From Candidatus Iainarchaeum sp. (lineage in GTDB: Archaea > Micrarchaeota > Micrarchaeia > Anstonellales > Bilamarchaeaceae): a stretch of 35,004 nt of DNA. The stretch is from NCBI GenBank assembly GCA_028713495.1, contig JAQTOF010000005.1, forward strand, positions 1 through 35,004. Direction: 5' to 3'. Made by a program: the position numbers and the translations under genes. A model generated the notes under the pieces. It was not told the origin of the DNA. It saw only the letters and a program-made list of their open reading frames with translations, and did no database searches. Within the stretch, counting starts at the first letter, position 1. Each line of letters opens with the position of its first letter. Below, in pieces: positions 1 to 7,753 of this stretch.

Positions 1-702
1 CCGATCTCTCCCGTTCTCATCTATATCCAGCCTATCGCCGAGGAACTTCTGGCTCAGGCCGCCTATGAGCACCAACACCTCGCTCAGCCCCTCCTTGGTC
101 TTGGCGCTTATGGGTATTATGGCAATCTGCTTGGTGAAGTCCCGCACCTTGTCGAATCTTTCGCTGTCGAAGCCATACTCTGATATCTTGCCCATCATGC
201 CGTATATCTTCTCGTCGAACCTTTCCTGGACATGCTGCGGTTGGAGTGCCAATGACTCCAGGAAAGAGGTCGTCTTATTGCTCCTCCATCCGCTCAGCGC
301 ATCCACCTTGTTGGCAGCTATCACGAACGGCGTCTTGTATTGCTGCAGTATCTTGATGCTCTCTATGGTCTGCGGCTGGAACCCCTGGTTTATGTCGACC
401 ACGAGTATGGCTAGGTCTGCCAGGCTCCCTCCCCTGTCTCTCAGGTTGGTGAAAGCCTCATGGCCTGGGGTATCTATGAAAAGCAGGCCAGGTATGGTCA
501 TCTGGAGCCTCATCTTCTGGGAGAGGTCCTTTGCCAGGGCGTCTATCTCTTTCTTGGGCACATAACTGGCGCCGATCATCTGGGTTATGCCACCGGCCTC
601 CTTTTTGGCTACACTGGTGCCCCTGATGCTGTCAAGAAGCGTGGTTTTGCCATGGTCCACATGGCCGAGTATGCAGATTATCGGAGAACGTTTGAATGAC
701 AT
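1..702 (-). CDS. infB: Translation initiation factor aIF5B (IF-2 homologue), N-terminal part, cut by window edge
   Basis: Ribosome-associated GTPase that helps place initiator tRNA and join subunits. The first 234 codons are visible and read off the window. The G domain is intact: G1 GHVDHGKT at about residues 13-20, G3 DTPGHEAF, G4 NKVD and G5 SAK. There is no long N-terminal extension before the G domain, as in archaeal aIF5B and unlike bacterial IF-2. The ATG at 702-700 is the only in-frame ATG before an upstream in-frame TAG (741-739). A weak TATA-like stretch on this strand (about 741-750) would give a leader of roughly 20 nt; no strong ribosome binding site is seen. It is divergent from the 740-codon gene at 826. 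The family call is secure; only the C-terminal domains are missing. Confidence 0.95.
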   Translation of the reverse strand, partial: MSFKRSPIICILGHVDHGKTTLLDSIRGTSVAKKEAGGITQMIGASYVPKKEIDALAKDLSQKMRLQMTIPGLLFIDTPGHEAFTNLRDRGGSLADLAILVVDINQGFQPQTIESIKILQQYKTPFVIAANKVDALSGWRSNKTTSFLESLALQPQHVQERFDEKIYGMMGKISEYGFDSERFDKVRDFTKQIAIIPISAKTKEGLSEVLVLIGGLSQKFLGDRLDIDENGRDR

Positions 703-796
703 AAGAATACGCCTCGGTCTCAGTACTGCTTTCCGTCCCTAATCCTTTAATCATTTCGTTTCCCAAAAGCCCCCTGAAAATCCATAAACAACAACA

Positions 797-804
797 TTTA
801 TAAA
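797..804 (+). promoter_or_regulatory. TATA box for the gene at 826
   Basis: TTTATAAA centred at 800.5, 25.5 nt before the ATG at 826. This spacing predicts a leaderless mRNA starting at that ATG. The box is palindromic. Confidence 0.6.
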
Positions 805-825
805 CACTTCCGCGCACAATAAGTA

Positions 826-3048
826 ATGTGTGGTAATATGGCTAAATTAATGACTGATACTATAACAGGAGCTGGCGTTGCACCTGAAACCTCCAAAACA
901 CCTGAGAAGAACGGCGGCATGTTTGAAGGCCTCAGGAAGCGCAAGGAAGCTAAGAGGGTATTATCGTTGGTGACCTCTGCTATCTCACAGCCGAACGGTC
1001 AAAGCGCTGCGAGCCTGAAAGAAGCGACAGAGATTTTCAAGACCCTTGAGGTGGAATACCAGGATAAGGCGCTCCTGAAGATCAAGACGCTGCTCGAGTC
1101 CAGCACAAATTATCCTTTTGAGAACGGGAACCCGCGCAAGCTGCATATAATCTCTGACTTCCTCACGGCCATAGCTCCTTCTCTTCCGAAAGATGAATCA
1201 GGAAACCTGGCCCGAGGGCCCCAAGAGTCATTAATACCGCTTCTGGCTAATGTCGCTGATTATTACGATCCTGAAGGCAAGTGCAAAGAACATCCAGAGG
1301 TCGTCCTGGCATGCACCCAGGCACTTTGGGGGCTCGAATACGGTTTCTATGATTTCTGGAAAACCCAGGCAACCAACCCTGTCACGCAGGAGTTCGTGGT
1401 CACCCAAATGCTTGAGATGCCCCATGTTGAAGGCCAGGACCCTAAAGCCCATGGATGGTACCTGCTCAAAGACACCCTTGCTCAGATCGCCCCTGCACTC
1501 GCTGCATCCTCCTCACCGAAAAAGATTGAGTTCCTTGACAGCATCATGGAAGACAAGGACCCCACAATCATGAAGCTGGTGGCTGGACTTCGCGTTCCGA
1601 TGTCTATGGATGACATACCTAAGAAGCTTCTTGACTTTGAGACCCCCGGTATAAAGCAATTCTGGCATGAAAGGATCCGTGATAGCCGTGCTGTTGCACC
1701 GCTGACTCAGGAGGCTGCAATCGGCATAATGCTCGAGGCAAAGACAGAAGATGGAAAGCTGCCTGGTTGGTCCCTTCTCAGAGAGAACCTGAAGCATATC
1801 ATCATCCCGATGGCAGACCACCCATCTGAGAAGAAAGTCGCATTCCTAGTCAAAGCGGCAAAGAGCGATACCCCCTCCATCGCTGAAGCTGCATTCAGAG
1901 CAACCGCTTCCATGAAACCGATACCTGGCGAGATGATCACAATCGCAAAGGAGAGGAAGCAGAAAGCAGAAGCTGACAGGGCAGCTAAAGTCGAGGCACC
2001 GAAAGAAATTCGTGAGGCATTGCTCAGTGCCCTCCGTTCGGCGCTGGCGGCAAGAGAATCAGCCAAACAGGCCGCAGTCGAAGCGATATCAATCTGTAAC
2101 GACACAGAGGCAACTCCACAACCTACAGCAAAGGCAAAGCGCAAGGAAGCTCTGGAAACCCTGGCTGCCATAAGAAAGGAGGACCAAGAGGCCAGAAGCC
2201 GTGTAACGCAAGTGCTCACGGCCACAGCGGAATTCCTTGATATTGTGGAACGCAGGAGAAATATCGCGAAAGGCGGAAAAGACGAGCTTATCTCAATGGA
2301 CGAGCTTCTTGGGATGTACGCCAGCGACCACGGCATCAGGTTCGGCTACATGGCGCCTTTCATCAAGCGCAGGCATGAGAAAGCCATGAAGGACGCGCTT
2401 GAAGGGAACTCAGACCAGCAATCGCGTGCAATCCTGATACTCCAACTCTTCGAGAGGCACAACCTCATAGTGGGCGGGACTAAAGCTCACAACCAGACTG
2501 TCGTTGATGCCCTTCTTGAGAAAGGGCCTGATGGTTGGAAAGGCGTGCTTAAGGATCAGTTCCCTGGCCTTGCGCCTTTGATAATCTCGAGCCAGTCTTC
2601 CAAGAAGGTGCCTTTCCTGGCATCGCTGGTCCAAAGCGGCAATCCGATCATTGTATCACGCGCACTGGATGCATCGCTTGTCTTAGAGCAGACCCCTGAA
2701 GAAATAGTTGCGACTGCCGAGAGCATGAAAGACGACGTCAAACTGAATGCTATCGTAGCGGACTTCCTTGACACTGTGCAGCTGCTAGGGAAGGTAGACC
2801 TAGGCAACGGCGAGCAGTTCGAGGCAGCAGAGGCCCTCGTGAAGAAAGTCAGACAGGGTAAACCAGGATTCATAGTAGCCCTGCACAGACTCGGGTTTGA
2901 GATGAGGGATGTCTTCATGGAGCCTTCAGGTTCCACTCATGAAGAGCAACTCAGCCAGAGGCAATCGGCTGGAAAGATACTCGTCATGCTCGATGGGATT
3001 GGAATAAAAGTACCAGGGACCCAGATCGCGCCAGTTGAAAAACAGTGA
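826..3048 (+). CDS. Unrecognised large helical-repeat protein with three repeat modules and a central coiled coil
   Basis: I do not recognise the family. The 740-residue product has no signal peptide or membrane segment and is rich in A, E, K and L, so it is probably a soluble cytosolic helical protein. A module recurs three times, anchored at W211, W315 and W571: a (T/N)Q helix, an MLE/LLE step, G-W followed by a basic leucine-rich helix, a Pro, then S-x-K-K-x-x-F-L and a final helix before a Pro. Residues about 374-487 are charged and Ala-rich and look like a coiled coil or helical spacer between modules 2 and 3. HEAT/ARM-like alpha-solenoid architecture is an inference. The start at 826 fits the TATA spacing (leaderless); ATG 838 is an alternative. 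The stop lies next to the start of the following small gene, so the two are probably co-transcribed. Confidence 0.8.
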   Translation: MCGNMAKLMTDTITGAGVAPETSKTPEKNGGMFEGLRKRKEAKRVLSLVTSAISQPNGQSAASLKEATEIFKTLEVEYQDKALLKIKTLLESSTNYPFENGNPRKLHIISDFLTAIAPSLPKDESGNLARGPQESLIPLLANVADYYDPEGKCKEHPEVVLACTQALWGLEYGFYDFWKTQATNPVTQEFVVTQMLEMPHVEGQDPKAHGWYLLKDTLAQIAPALAASSSPKKIEFLDSIMEDKDPTIMKLVAGLRVPMSMDDIPKKLLDFETPGIKQFWHERIRDSRAVAPLTQEAAIGIMLEAKTEDGKLPGWSLLRENLKHIIIPMADHPSEKKVAFLVKAAKSDTPSIAEAAFRATASMKPIPGEMITIAKERKQKAEADRAAKVEAPKEIREALLSALRSALAARESAKQAAVEAISICNDTEATPQPTAKAKRKEALETLAAIRKEDQEARSRVTQVLTATAEFLDIVERRRNIAKGGKDELISMDELLGMYASDHGIRFGYMAPFIKRRHEKAMKDALEGNSDQQSRAILILQLFERHNLIVGGTKAHNQTVVDALLEKGPDGWKGVLKDQFPGLAPLIISSQSSKKVPFLASLVQSGNPIIVSRALDASLVLEQTPEEIVATAESMKDDVKLNAIVADFLDTVQLLGKVDLGNGEQFEAAEALVKKVRQGKPGFIVALHRLGFEMRDVFMEPSGSTHEEQLSQRQSAGKILVMLDGIGIKVPGTQIAPVEKQ

Positions 3049-3059
3049 TGGTGGACGCT

Positions 3060-3332
3060 ATGGACAAACTCTCAGAGATCATACGGATGCTTTCAAGCAA
3101 GAGCGTCGTTGAGCGGAAAAAAGCCATAAAAGAGCTCAAGAAACATATCCATGGCCAGCACAGCAATGTTGCTCGCCTCTCGCTCCACTACGTATCTGAG
3201 CACGATCCTTCCTACACCGTCCGCAATATCGCGAGGCAGGCTTTCTACACGGCAGGCATAAGCCCGCCGCAGAGCGGCGGATGGGAGCGAGTCTTCGTCT
3301 TCGACCAGGGCAACGACAACGATAAGGTATAA
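3060..3332 (+). CDS. Small HEAT-like repeat protein, partner of the preceding gene
   Basis: About 90 residues, mostly helical. The middle contains SSKSVVERKKAIKELKKH and then DPSYTVRNIARQAFY, the D-x-x-x-x-V-R-x-x-A-x-x-A pattern typical of HEAT-type repeats. The tail is short and polar. The reading frame is open from GTG 3045, and ATG 3048 overlaps the upstream stop (TGATG). ATG 3060 is chosen because GGTGG lies five bases before it. The two genes form one unit, which suggests the proteins work together. The function is unknown. The stop codon lies inside the TATA box of the tRNA gene that follows. Confidence 0.7.
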   Translation: MDKLSEIIRMLSSKSVVERKKAIKELKKHIHGQHSNVARLSLHYVSEHDPSYTVRNIARQAFYTAGISPPQSGGWERVFVFDQGNDNDKV

Positions 3333-3335
3333 AAT
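3327..3335 (+). promoter_or_regulatory. TATA box of the tRNA-Val gene
   Basis: GTATAAAAT centred at 3331, overlapping the stop codon of the upstream gene. It predicts transcription starting near 3356, about five bases before the mature tRNA 5' end. Confidence 0.55.
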
Positions 3336-3360
3336 CCGTTGCTGCAACAAAAAGCTGCAA

Positions 3361-3487
3361 GGGCCCGTAGTCGACATCGCTTTTTAGTAAAAAGCTCGGC
3401 AAAAACCGGGTTGCTAATCGCGACGATTTTGGTTAAGACGCCTGCTTGACATGCAGGAGATACGCGGTTCGATTCCGCGCGGGCCCA
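3361..3487 (+). tRNA. tRNA-Val (anticodon GAC) with an intron of about 52 nt in the D arm
   Basis: The acceptor strands GGGCCCG (3361-3367) and CGGGCCC pair perfectly, followed by discriminator A at 3487. The anticodon stem CCTGC/GCAGG encloses TTGACAT, giving anticodon GAC (Val). The T arm is CGCGG-TTCGATT-CCGCG. The D arm is continuous only if about 52 nt are removed. Joining 3361-3373 to 3426-3487 gives a 75-nt tRNA with D stem GTC/GAC and a GG-containing D loop, close to the usual archaeal tRNA-Val layout. The junction is ambiguous by one or two bases because GA is present at both ends (tRNA position about 12-14). GTCG (3370-3373) can pair with CGAC (3421-3424), but the flanking pairs of a bulge-helix-bulge are weak. 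The insert holds a strong hairpin, GCTTTTT-AGT-AAAAAGC (3379-3395). CCA is not encoded. Confidence 0.88.
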
Positions 3488-3493
3488 ATTTTC

Positions 3494-4492
3494 TTATTCC
3501 CACCATTGTCCTATAAAGAATATCTTTGAATCATCCTTTGAGAACGCTGGTGAGTGGCACAAAAAGCCTGGCGGGAAATAACCTGGCGTTACATCCTTAT
3601 TATCAGTTCCATCCGTGTTCATCATGTATATGTCGTATTTTCCCTGATCTCCAGTGGCAGCGACCATATACACGATCTTATCTCCAGAATGAGACCAGCT
3701 CGCAAGCCCCTGGGCATATCCAGTGTCTGTCAATCGTCTTTCTCCGGTCCCATCGAAATTTATGGTAAAAATATCGTAGGAGCCATGTGTGGTGTCCGGG
3801 TCTTCCAGACGTTCGAAAACTATCTTAGTAGCGTCGGGGCTCAAACGGGGATCATAATCCCCTATGGGGAGGTTCGCTGTCCCCCACTGCCCTGCATCTG
3901 CAGGATTGGTGACCTGGGTCGGCTGCGTGCCGTCATCCGTTATCTCCCATATTGCGAATCCTGAAGTAAAAACAATCCTATTACCTGCCCAGTCCACATC
4001 AGCATCATTGGAGCCAGAATCATACAGCTCGTGTTCATTGCTTCCATCAGCGCCGATTACATAAATGTCAAGGTCAGTATCGCGCTTGGAAAGGAAGGCT
4101 ATACGGCTACTATCTGGCGACCATGTTGGATAGAGGTCCCAGAACGAATTGTTGGTTACCTGATGCAAATCGTTTCCATCCGCCCCTATAGTAAATATCT
4201 CCACATTTTCCTCGCTGGTGCCGCCAACCTTTTGGGCGAATACCAACCGATCGCCCTGGCCATTCAATCGCAATGCAGACGCATAAATCTCGTTTGGAGG
4301 GCTATAGAGCAGCTCAACATCCCCTGTGGCAAGATCCAGTGCGTAGATCCCCCATGCATTCTGGTGCGGCACGGTTTTTGCAACCGGTCCAGTGACATTG
4401 GTGGCTGGTGCATTCTGGGTACATCCTACAAAAAGAAAGGAGAGGACGCAAAGCGCCAGCAGGGTATGCCTAATCCCAACAGAGCCAGGCAT
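3494..4492 (-). CDS. Lipoprotein with TolB/WD40-like (PD40) beta-propeller repeats
   Basis: A 332-residue exported protein. The N terminus is a lipoprotein-type signal: a hydrophobic stretch ending in FVGC, with the candidate lipid-modified Cys at residue 24. The rest is made of propeller blades of PD40 type, seen in repeats such as PTWSPDSSRIAFLS, DPRLSPDATKIVFE, ASWSHSGDKIVYM and PAFSKDDSKIFF, each followed by D-I-Y/F-T/V-I/M-N-x-D-G. Such propellers usually bind proteins or glycans at the cell surface; no enzymatic residues are evident. It starts directly after the CTP synthase stop codon with no spacer, so it is probably co-transcribed with pyrG, although no functional link is obvious. 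Its 3' end faces the tRNA-Val gene. Confidence 0.85.
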   Translation of the reverse strand: MPGSVGIRHTLLALCVLSFLFVGCTQNAPATNVTGPVAKTVPHQNAWGIYALDLATGDVELLYSPPNEIYASALRLNGQGDRLVFAQKVGGTSEENVEIFTIGADGNDLHQVTNNSFWDLYPTWSPDSSRIAFLSKRDTDLDIYVIGADGSNEHELYDSGSNDADVDWAGNRIVFTSGFAIWEITDDGTQPTQVTNPADAGQWGTANLPIGDYDPRLSPDATKIVFERLEDPDTTHGSYDIFTINFDGTGERRLTDTGYAQGLASWSHSGDKIVYMVAATGDQGKYDIYMMNTDGTDNKDVTPGYFPPGFLCHSPAFSKDDSKIFFIGQWWE

Positions 4493-6142
4493 CTATTCCG
4501 CTCCATGCACTTCTGCTGCTGATTTGCTGGGCTTCTCACGGTAACTCTTCGCAGCCTTCATGAACTCCACGAATATCGGCCCAGGCGTCTCCAATCTGCT
4601 CTTCAATTCGATATGCGGCTGCGTCGCGACACCGAAAGAACCTTTCCATTCTGTGATCTCGACGATGTTGTTCTTCGTATGGGTTCCGGATATCACAAGC
4701 CCGGCCTCCTGGAGCTTACCGACATACTCAGGATTCACTTCATATCTGTGCCTGTGTCTTTCTGATATCATCTCGGCGCCGTATGCCTTGTAAGCCACAG
4801 TGCCTTTCTTCACCACGCAGTCATAAGCTCCGAGCCTCATCGTCCCGCCCATCCTTGATATCTGCTGCTGCTCAGGCAGGAAATCCACGACGGGATGTGG
4901 CGTCTTCTTGTTGAATTCTGTGGAATTGGCATCTTCCAAACCGCAAACGTTCCTTGCATACTCAACGACCATGAGCTGCAGTCCAAGGCAAAGGCCTACG
5001 AAAGGCACCTTGTTCTCCCTTGCATATCTTATCGCCTTTATCTTGCCTTCGATGCCCCTCTCTCCGAATCCGCCTGGTACCACGACCCCGTCATATGGTG
5101 CAAGCACCTCAGCGACATCATACATCTTCTCAAGATCGCTGGCTTCTATCCAGCTTATCTCCAGGCCCGAGTTGACGGCGGCAGCACCATGCACCAGCGC
5201 TTCCCTCACGCTGATATATGCGTCCTTCACCGCAGTGTATTTCCCTACTATCGCTATCTTCAACGGCTTCTCCTTAGGCTCCATTATCCTGTTCACTTTC
5301 TTCTGCCACTCCTTCAGGTCAGCCACTGCATCCACGTCCAGACCGAGCTTCCTCGCCAACTGCTTGTACACGCCCTGCTTCTCAAGCACCAGCGGAAGCT
5401 CGTATACTGTCGCCAGGTGCGGGTCATCGAACACAGCATCCTCAGGCACATTGCAGTAGGTGCTTATCTTCTTCTTGGATTCCTCGGCCAGCTTCTCCTG
5501 CTCACGCGTGATTATGATGTCAGGCTGGATACCGAGGCTCTGCAACAGCCTCGTCGCCTGCTGCGTCGGTTTTGTCTTCTGCTCGCCCACGCTCAGGCTC
5601 GGCACATAGGTCAGCTGTATGAAAGCCATGTTGTCCTGCTCGAAATGCAATTGCCGCATGGCCTCCAGGAAATACCCGCTTTCCAGGTCTCCTACCGTTC
5701 CTCCGACCTCTATCAACACGATATCAGCGTTGTTCTCCTTGCCGACCTTCTGCACCCATTCCTTTATCTCGCCGGTCAGATGCGGCACGAACTGAACGTC
5801 CCTCCCAAGATATTCGCCTTTCCGTTCCTTCTCTATTATCCGCTGGAACAGCTTGCCGCCTGTTATGGAGCACAGGCCTGGCAGTGATTTATTCAAAAAT
5901 CGCTCATAGGTTCCGAAGTCCATGTCCACTTCGGTCCCGTCATCCAGTACGAAGACCTCACCATGCCTGAACGGATTCATCGTTCCGCAGTCAACATTGA
6001 GATAGCCATCGAACTTTATCGGCACGACGCTAAACCCGCGTGCTTCAAGCAGTTTCGCTACAGAAGAAGTCACTATCCCTTTGCCGAGCCCTGACATTAT
6101 GGAGCCGGCAATCACTATGAACTTTGTCTTTTTTTCTAGCAT
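4493..6142 (-). CDS. pyrG: CTP synthase
   Basis: Makes CTP from UTP, ATP and glutamine in the last step of pyrimidine nucleotide synthesis. The N-terminal synthase domain has the P-loop region SGLGKGI and the conserved HGEVFVLDDGTEVDMDFG stretch. The C-terminal class I glutaminase domain has the nucleophile in GLCLGLQ and the H-x-E pair in PHIEL. Start: an ATG at 6175 is in frame, but the TATA box (TTTTTAAA, 6165-6172) overlaps the codons just after it. The ATG at 6142 lies 26.5 nt from the box centre, so the 549-residue leaderless form starting MLEKKTKF is chosen. The synthase domain departs from the usual wording: GSIMSGLGKG for the common GGVVSSLGKG, and FDGYLNVDCGTMNPF for IDPYLNVDPGTMSPY. 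Confidence 0.95.
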   Translation of the reverse strand: MLEKKTKFIVIAGSIMSGLGKGIVTSSVAKLLEARGFSVVPIKFDGYLNVDCGTMNPFRHGEVFVLDDGTEVDMDFGTYERFLNKSLPGLCSITGGKLFQRIIEKERKGEYLGRDVQFVPHLTGEIKEWVQKVGKENNADIVLIEVGGTVGDLESGYFLEAMRQLHFEQDNMAFIQLTYVPSLSVGEQKTKPTQQATRLLQSLGIQPDIIITREQEKLAEESKKKISTYCNVPEDAVFDDPHLATVYELPLVLEKQGVYKQLARKLGLDVDAVADLKEWQKKVNRIMEPKEKPLKIAIVGKYTAVKDAYISVREALVHGAAAVNSGLEISWIEASDLEKMYDVAEVLAPYDGVVVPGGFGERGIEGKIKAIRYARENKVPFVGLCLGLQLMVVEYARNVCGLEDANSTEFNKKTPHPVVDFLPEQQQISRMGGTMRLGAYDCVVKKGTVAYKAYGAEMISERHRHRYEVNPEYVGKLQEAGLVISGTHTKNNIVEITEWKGSFGVATQPHIELKSRLETPGPIFVEFMKAAKSYREKPSKSAAEVHGAE

Positions 6143-6164
6143 AGGAGATATTTTCGTGCAACTA

Positions 6165-6172
6165 TTTTTAAA
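6165..6172 (-). promoter_or_regulatory. TATA box for pyrG
   Basis: TTTTTAAA on the plus strand (minus TTTAAAAA), centred 26.5 nt from ATG 6142. It decides the start codon, because the upstream ATG at 6175 would not be transcribed from this promoter. Confidence 0.6.
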
Positions 6173-6183
6173 CATTGAACACT

Positions 6184-6873
6184 TCAGATGCGGTTGAGCG
6201 CTTCCTTTATCTTGTCTATGGACATGCTGGTCGCTATCATCGGTATGCGCTCCCGTTCGGATATCTTGACCGCCAGCTTGTCAACCTTGGCCGGATCGAT
6301 GTTGTGCAGCACCACAGCGGATGGCTTTGAAGAGCTCACCCTCACGACCACGAACGGGCTGCGCCCTGTGCTCACCCCTGTGAATATGAACACCCTCTCA
6401 TTGACATTGCCATAGAGGTTCTGGAAATAGGAGAATGGCATGTCTAGTATGACCTTGATGCTGTCTATCAGCGTATAGCCGTATATCTTCTTGGTCTCAA
6501 GCAGATCCGCGTTGGTGAGCGCTTTGCCTTCGATTAGCCCCACGAAATCCTTCAGGGTTATGGACCTGGCGAACTCATGCACCTCGAAATACTCGCTCAC
6601 AGGTTTCTCCTTCTCCCTGAACTTCTGGGATATCTCGCCGCCCTTCATCTGGTCTATGTCGAAAAGGGCGTTCACGAACCGTTTTATCACACCAGTACCA
6701 GGCGATTTCCTCCTGTTGCCCTCGTAATCGCTGATGGTGGAGACGGTTATGCCCAGATGTTTGGCCAGCTCCACCTGTGAGATGTTGAATATCTCGCGCC
6801 ATTTCCTCATGGTCGCGCCAGGATCGTCCGAAAGCGATATCTCGCCGGCAATCTCCATTTTTATTTTTTCCAT
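6184..6873 (-). CDS. Archaeal HTH transcriptional regulator of the COG1709 type
   Basis: A 229-residue protein with an N-terminal Cro/XRE-type helix-turn-helix at about residues 20-75: MRKWREIFNISQVELAKHLG, then a recognition helix in ITVSTISDYEGNRR. The C-terminal two thirds resembles the ligand- or partner-binding region of the archaeal COG1709 regulators, with a conserved GVSTGRSPFVVVRVSSSKP segment. The target is unknown. The start is well supported by GGGAGGAAG immediately before the ATG, with a TATA-like AATAAAAA further upstream (about 6903-6915). Its 3' end lies just upstream of pyrG on the same strand, but pyrG has its own TATA box. It is divergent from the membrane protein at 6987. 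Confidence 0.85.
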   Translation of the reverse strand: MEKIKMEIAGEISLSDDPGATMRKWREIFNISQVELAKHLGITVSTISDYEGNRRKSPGTGVIKRFVNALFDIDQMKGGEISQKFREKEKPVSEYFEVHEFARSITLKDFVGLIEGKALTNADLLETKKIYGYTLIDSIKVILDMPFSYFQNLYGNVNERVFIFTGVSTGRSPFVVVRVSSSKPSAVVLHNIDPAKVDKLAVKISERERIPMIATSMSIDKIKEALNRI

Positions 6874-6956
6874 CTTCCTCCCACCCTACTCTACAGACGA
6901 ACGTTTTTATTCATTCCGACTATCGTCATAGCCTACTTCGGCAGTCCAGACAGCGA

Positions 6957-6964
6957 TTTTTAAA
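6957..6964 (+). promoter_or_regulatory. TATA box for the membrane protein at 6987
   Basis: TTTTTAAA centred at 6960.5, 26.5 nt before the ATG. A leaderless transcript is predicted. Confidence 0.6.
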
Positions 6965-6986
6965 CAATTGCCATCAACAAAAAAGC

Positions 6987-7466
6987 ATGGCTCTCAACAT
7001 CGTAGCTGATTTCTTCAACATAATCAACGTGCCGCTATTCGATGCCATGTCGGTCGTATTAGTAATATCATTCATAATCTGGGAGCTTCCGCGTTCGGTC
7101 AAGATGATCTCTGAGGAGTATACCAAAGGCATCTATCCTGAAACCGGCCGCGTCGTGGACCTCTTCCTATTCCTCTTGGGGCTGTTATCCATAGGTTATT
7201 TCATGCTAGGCAAGAACGCAACGAACATAGTCGCCTTCATCAAGACGCCAGGCATAACCTCGTTTTTCCTGATCCTCATGGTCACCCTGGCATTGCTCAT
7301 CATCCTAGCCTATTTCAAGAGGTTCTTCGGCAGGATGGATAGCCACACTTCAATAACGGTCTTCCTCACGCATTCCTTCCTTGACCTGATGCACTCGTTG
7401 TTCCACCTGGCCCTGGTCATACTGCTTTCGCCTGCGCTCGGCTACATCATTTTCAAGGGGCTCTAG
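6987..7466 (+). CDS. Unrecognised four-helix integral membrane protein
   Basis: 159 residues with four likely membrane helices: about 18-34, 58-78, 85-109 and 128-150. Loop 1 holds a conserved-looking ELPRSVKMISEEYTKGIYPE segment, and the third loop is basic. There is no signal peptide and no catalytic motif that I recognise. The start codon sits 26.5 nt from its TATA box. The next gene (7514) is another small membrane protein on the same strand, but it has its own ribosome binding site and probably its own promoter. Function unknown. Confidence 0.75.
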   Translation: MALNIVADFFNIINVPLFDAMSVVLVISFIIWELPRSVKMISEEYTKGIYPETGRVVDLFLFLLGLLSIGYFMLGKNATNIVAFIKTPGITSFFLILMVTLALLIILAYFKRFFGRMDSHTSITVFLTHSFLDLMHSLFHLALVILLSPALGYIIFKGL

Positions 7467-7513
7467 TTTTTATTAAAAAGCTTTCTATAGTAATTTCTCT
7501 AAGGTGAAACACT

Positions 7514-7753
7514 ATGCCTCCCAAAAGAAAATCGAGCGAAAAGAAATCACGCAGCGTATGCACATGCGGCGACAACTGCACCGAGAAGCACTCACATCTG
7601 CCCGGCCTGCTTTTGGCGACCTTCGGCATCCTCGGCCTTGAAGCGAATTACGGCCTCCTAGGCATGGATGCGCTCCGCGCGTGGCCGCTTTTCCTGGTGC
7701 TGATCGGTATCGTTCTCGCAGTGAAAGTAACGATTTGCAGAAGCAGGTCCTAG
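7514..7753 (+). CDS. Small membrane protein, LiaI/LiaF-like (DUF5668-type) with an N-terminal Cys/His cluster
   Basis: 79 residues. A basic N terminus is followed by a C-x-C-x3-C-x3-H-x-H cluster at about residues 16-26 that could bind a metal. Then come two short hydrophobic helices, LPGLLLATFGILGL and RAWPLFLVLIGIVLAVKV. The order glycine-rich helix, turn, W-P-(L)-hydrophobic helix is that of the DUF5668 domain found in LiaF-like and other small envelope proteins. The Cys/His cluster is not part of that domain as I know it. GGTGA at 7503-7507 is a good ribosome binding site. A T/A-rich box at about 7467-7475 could be its promoter. Its stop shares bases with the purQ stop on the other strand. 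Confidence 0.7.
   Translation: MPPKRKSSEKKSRSVCTCGDNCTEKHSHLPGLLLATFGILGLEANYGLLGMDALRAWPLFLVLIGIVLAVKVTICRSRS

Noticed and set aside
65-565. Plus-strand open frame of 166 codons
   Set aside because: It is antisense to the clear aIF5B G domain on the minus strand.
1707-2336. 209-codon minus-strand frame
   Set aside because: Antisense to the repeat protein; Ser/Ala-rich composition typical of a shadow frame.
4895-5887. 330-codon plus-strand frame inside pyrG
   Set aside because: The opposite strand encodes CTP synthase with all motifs; this frame is low in complexity, His/Leu-rich, and has no promoter or ribosome binding site.
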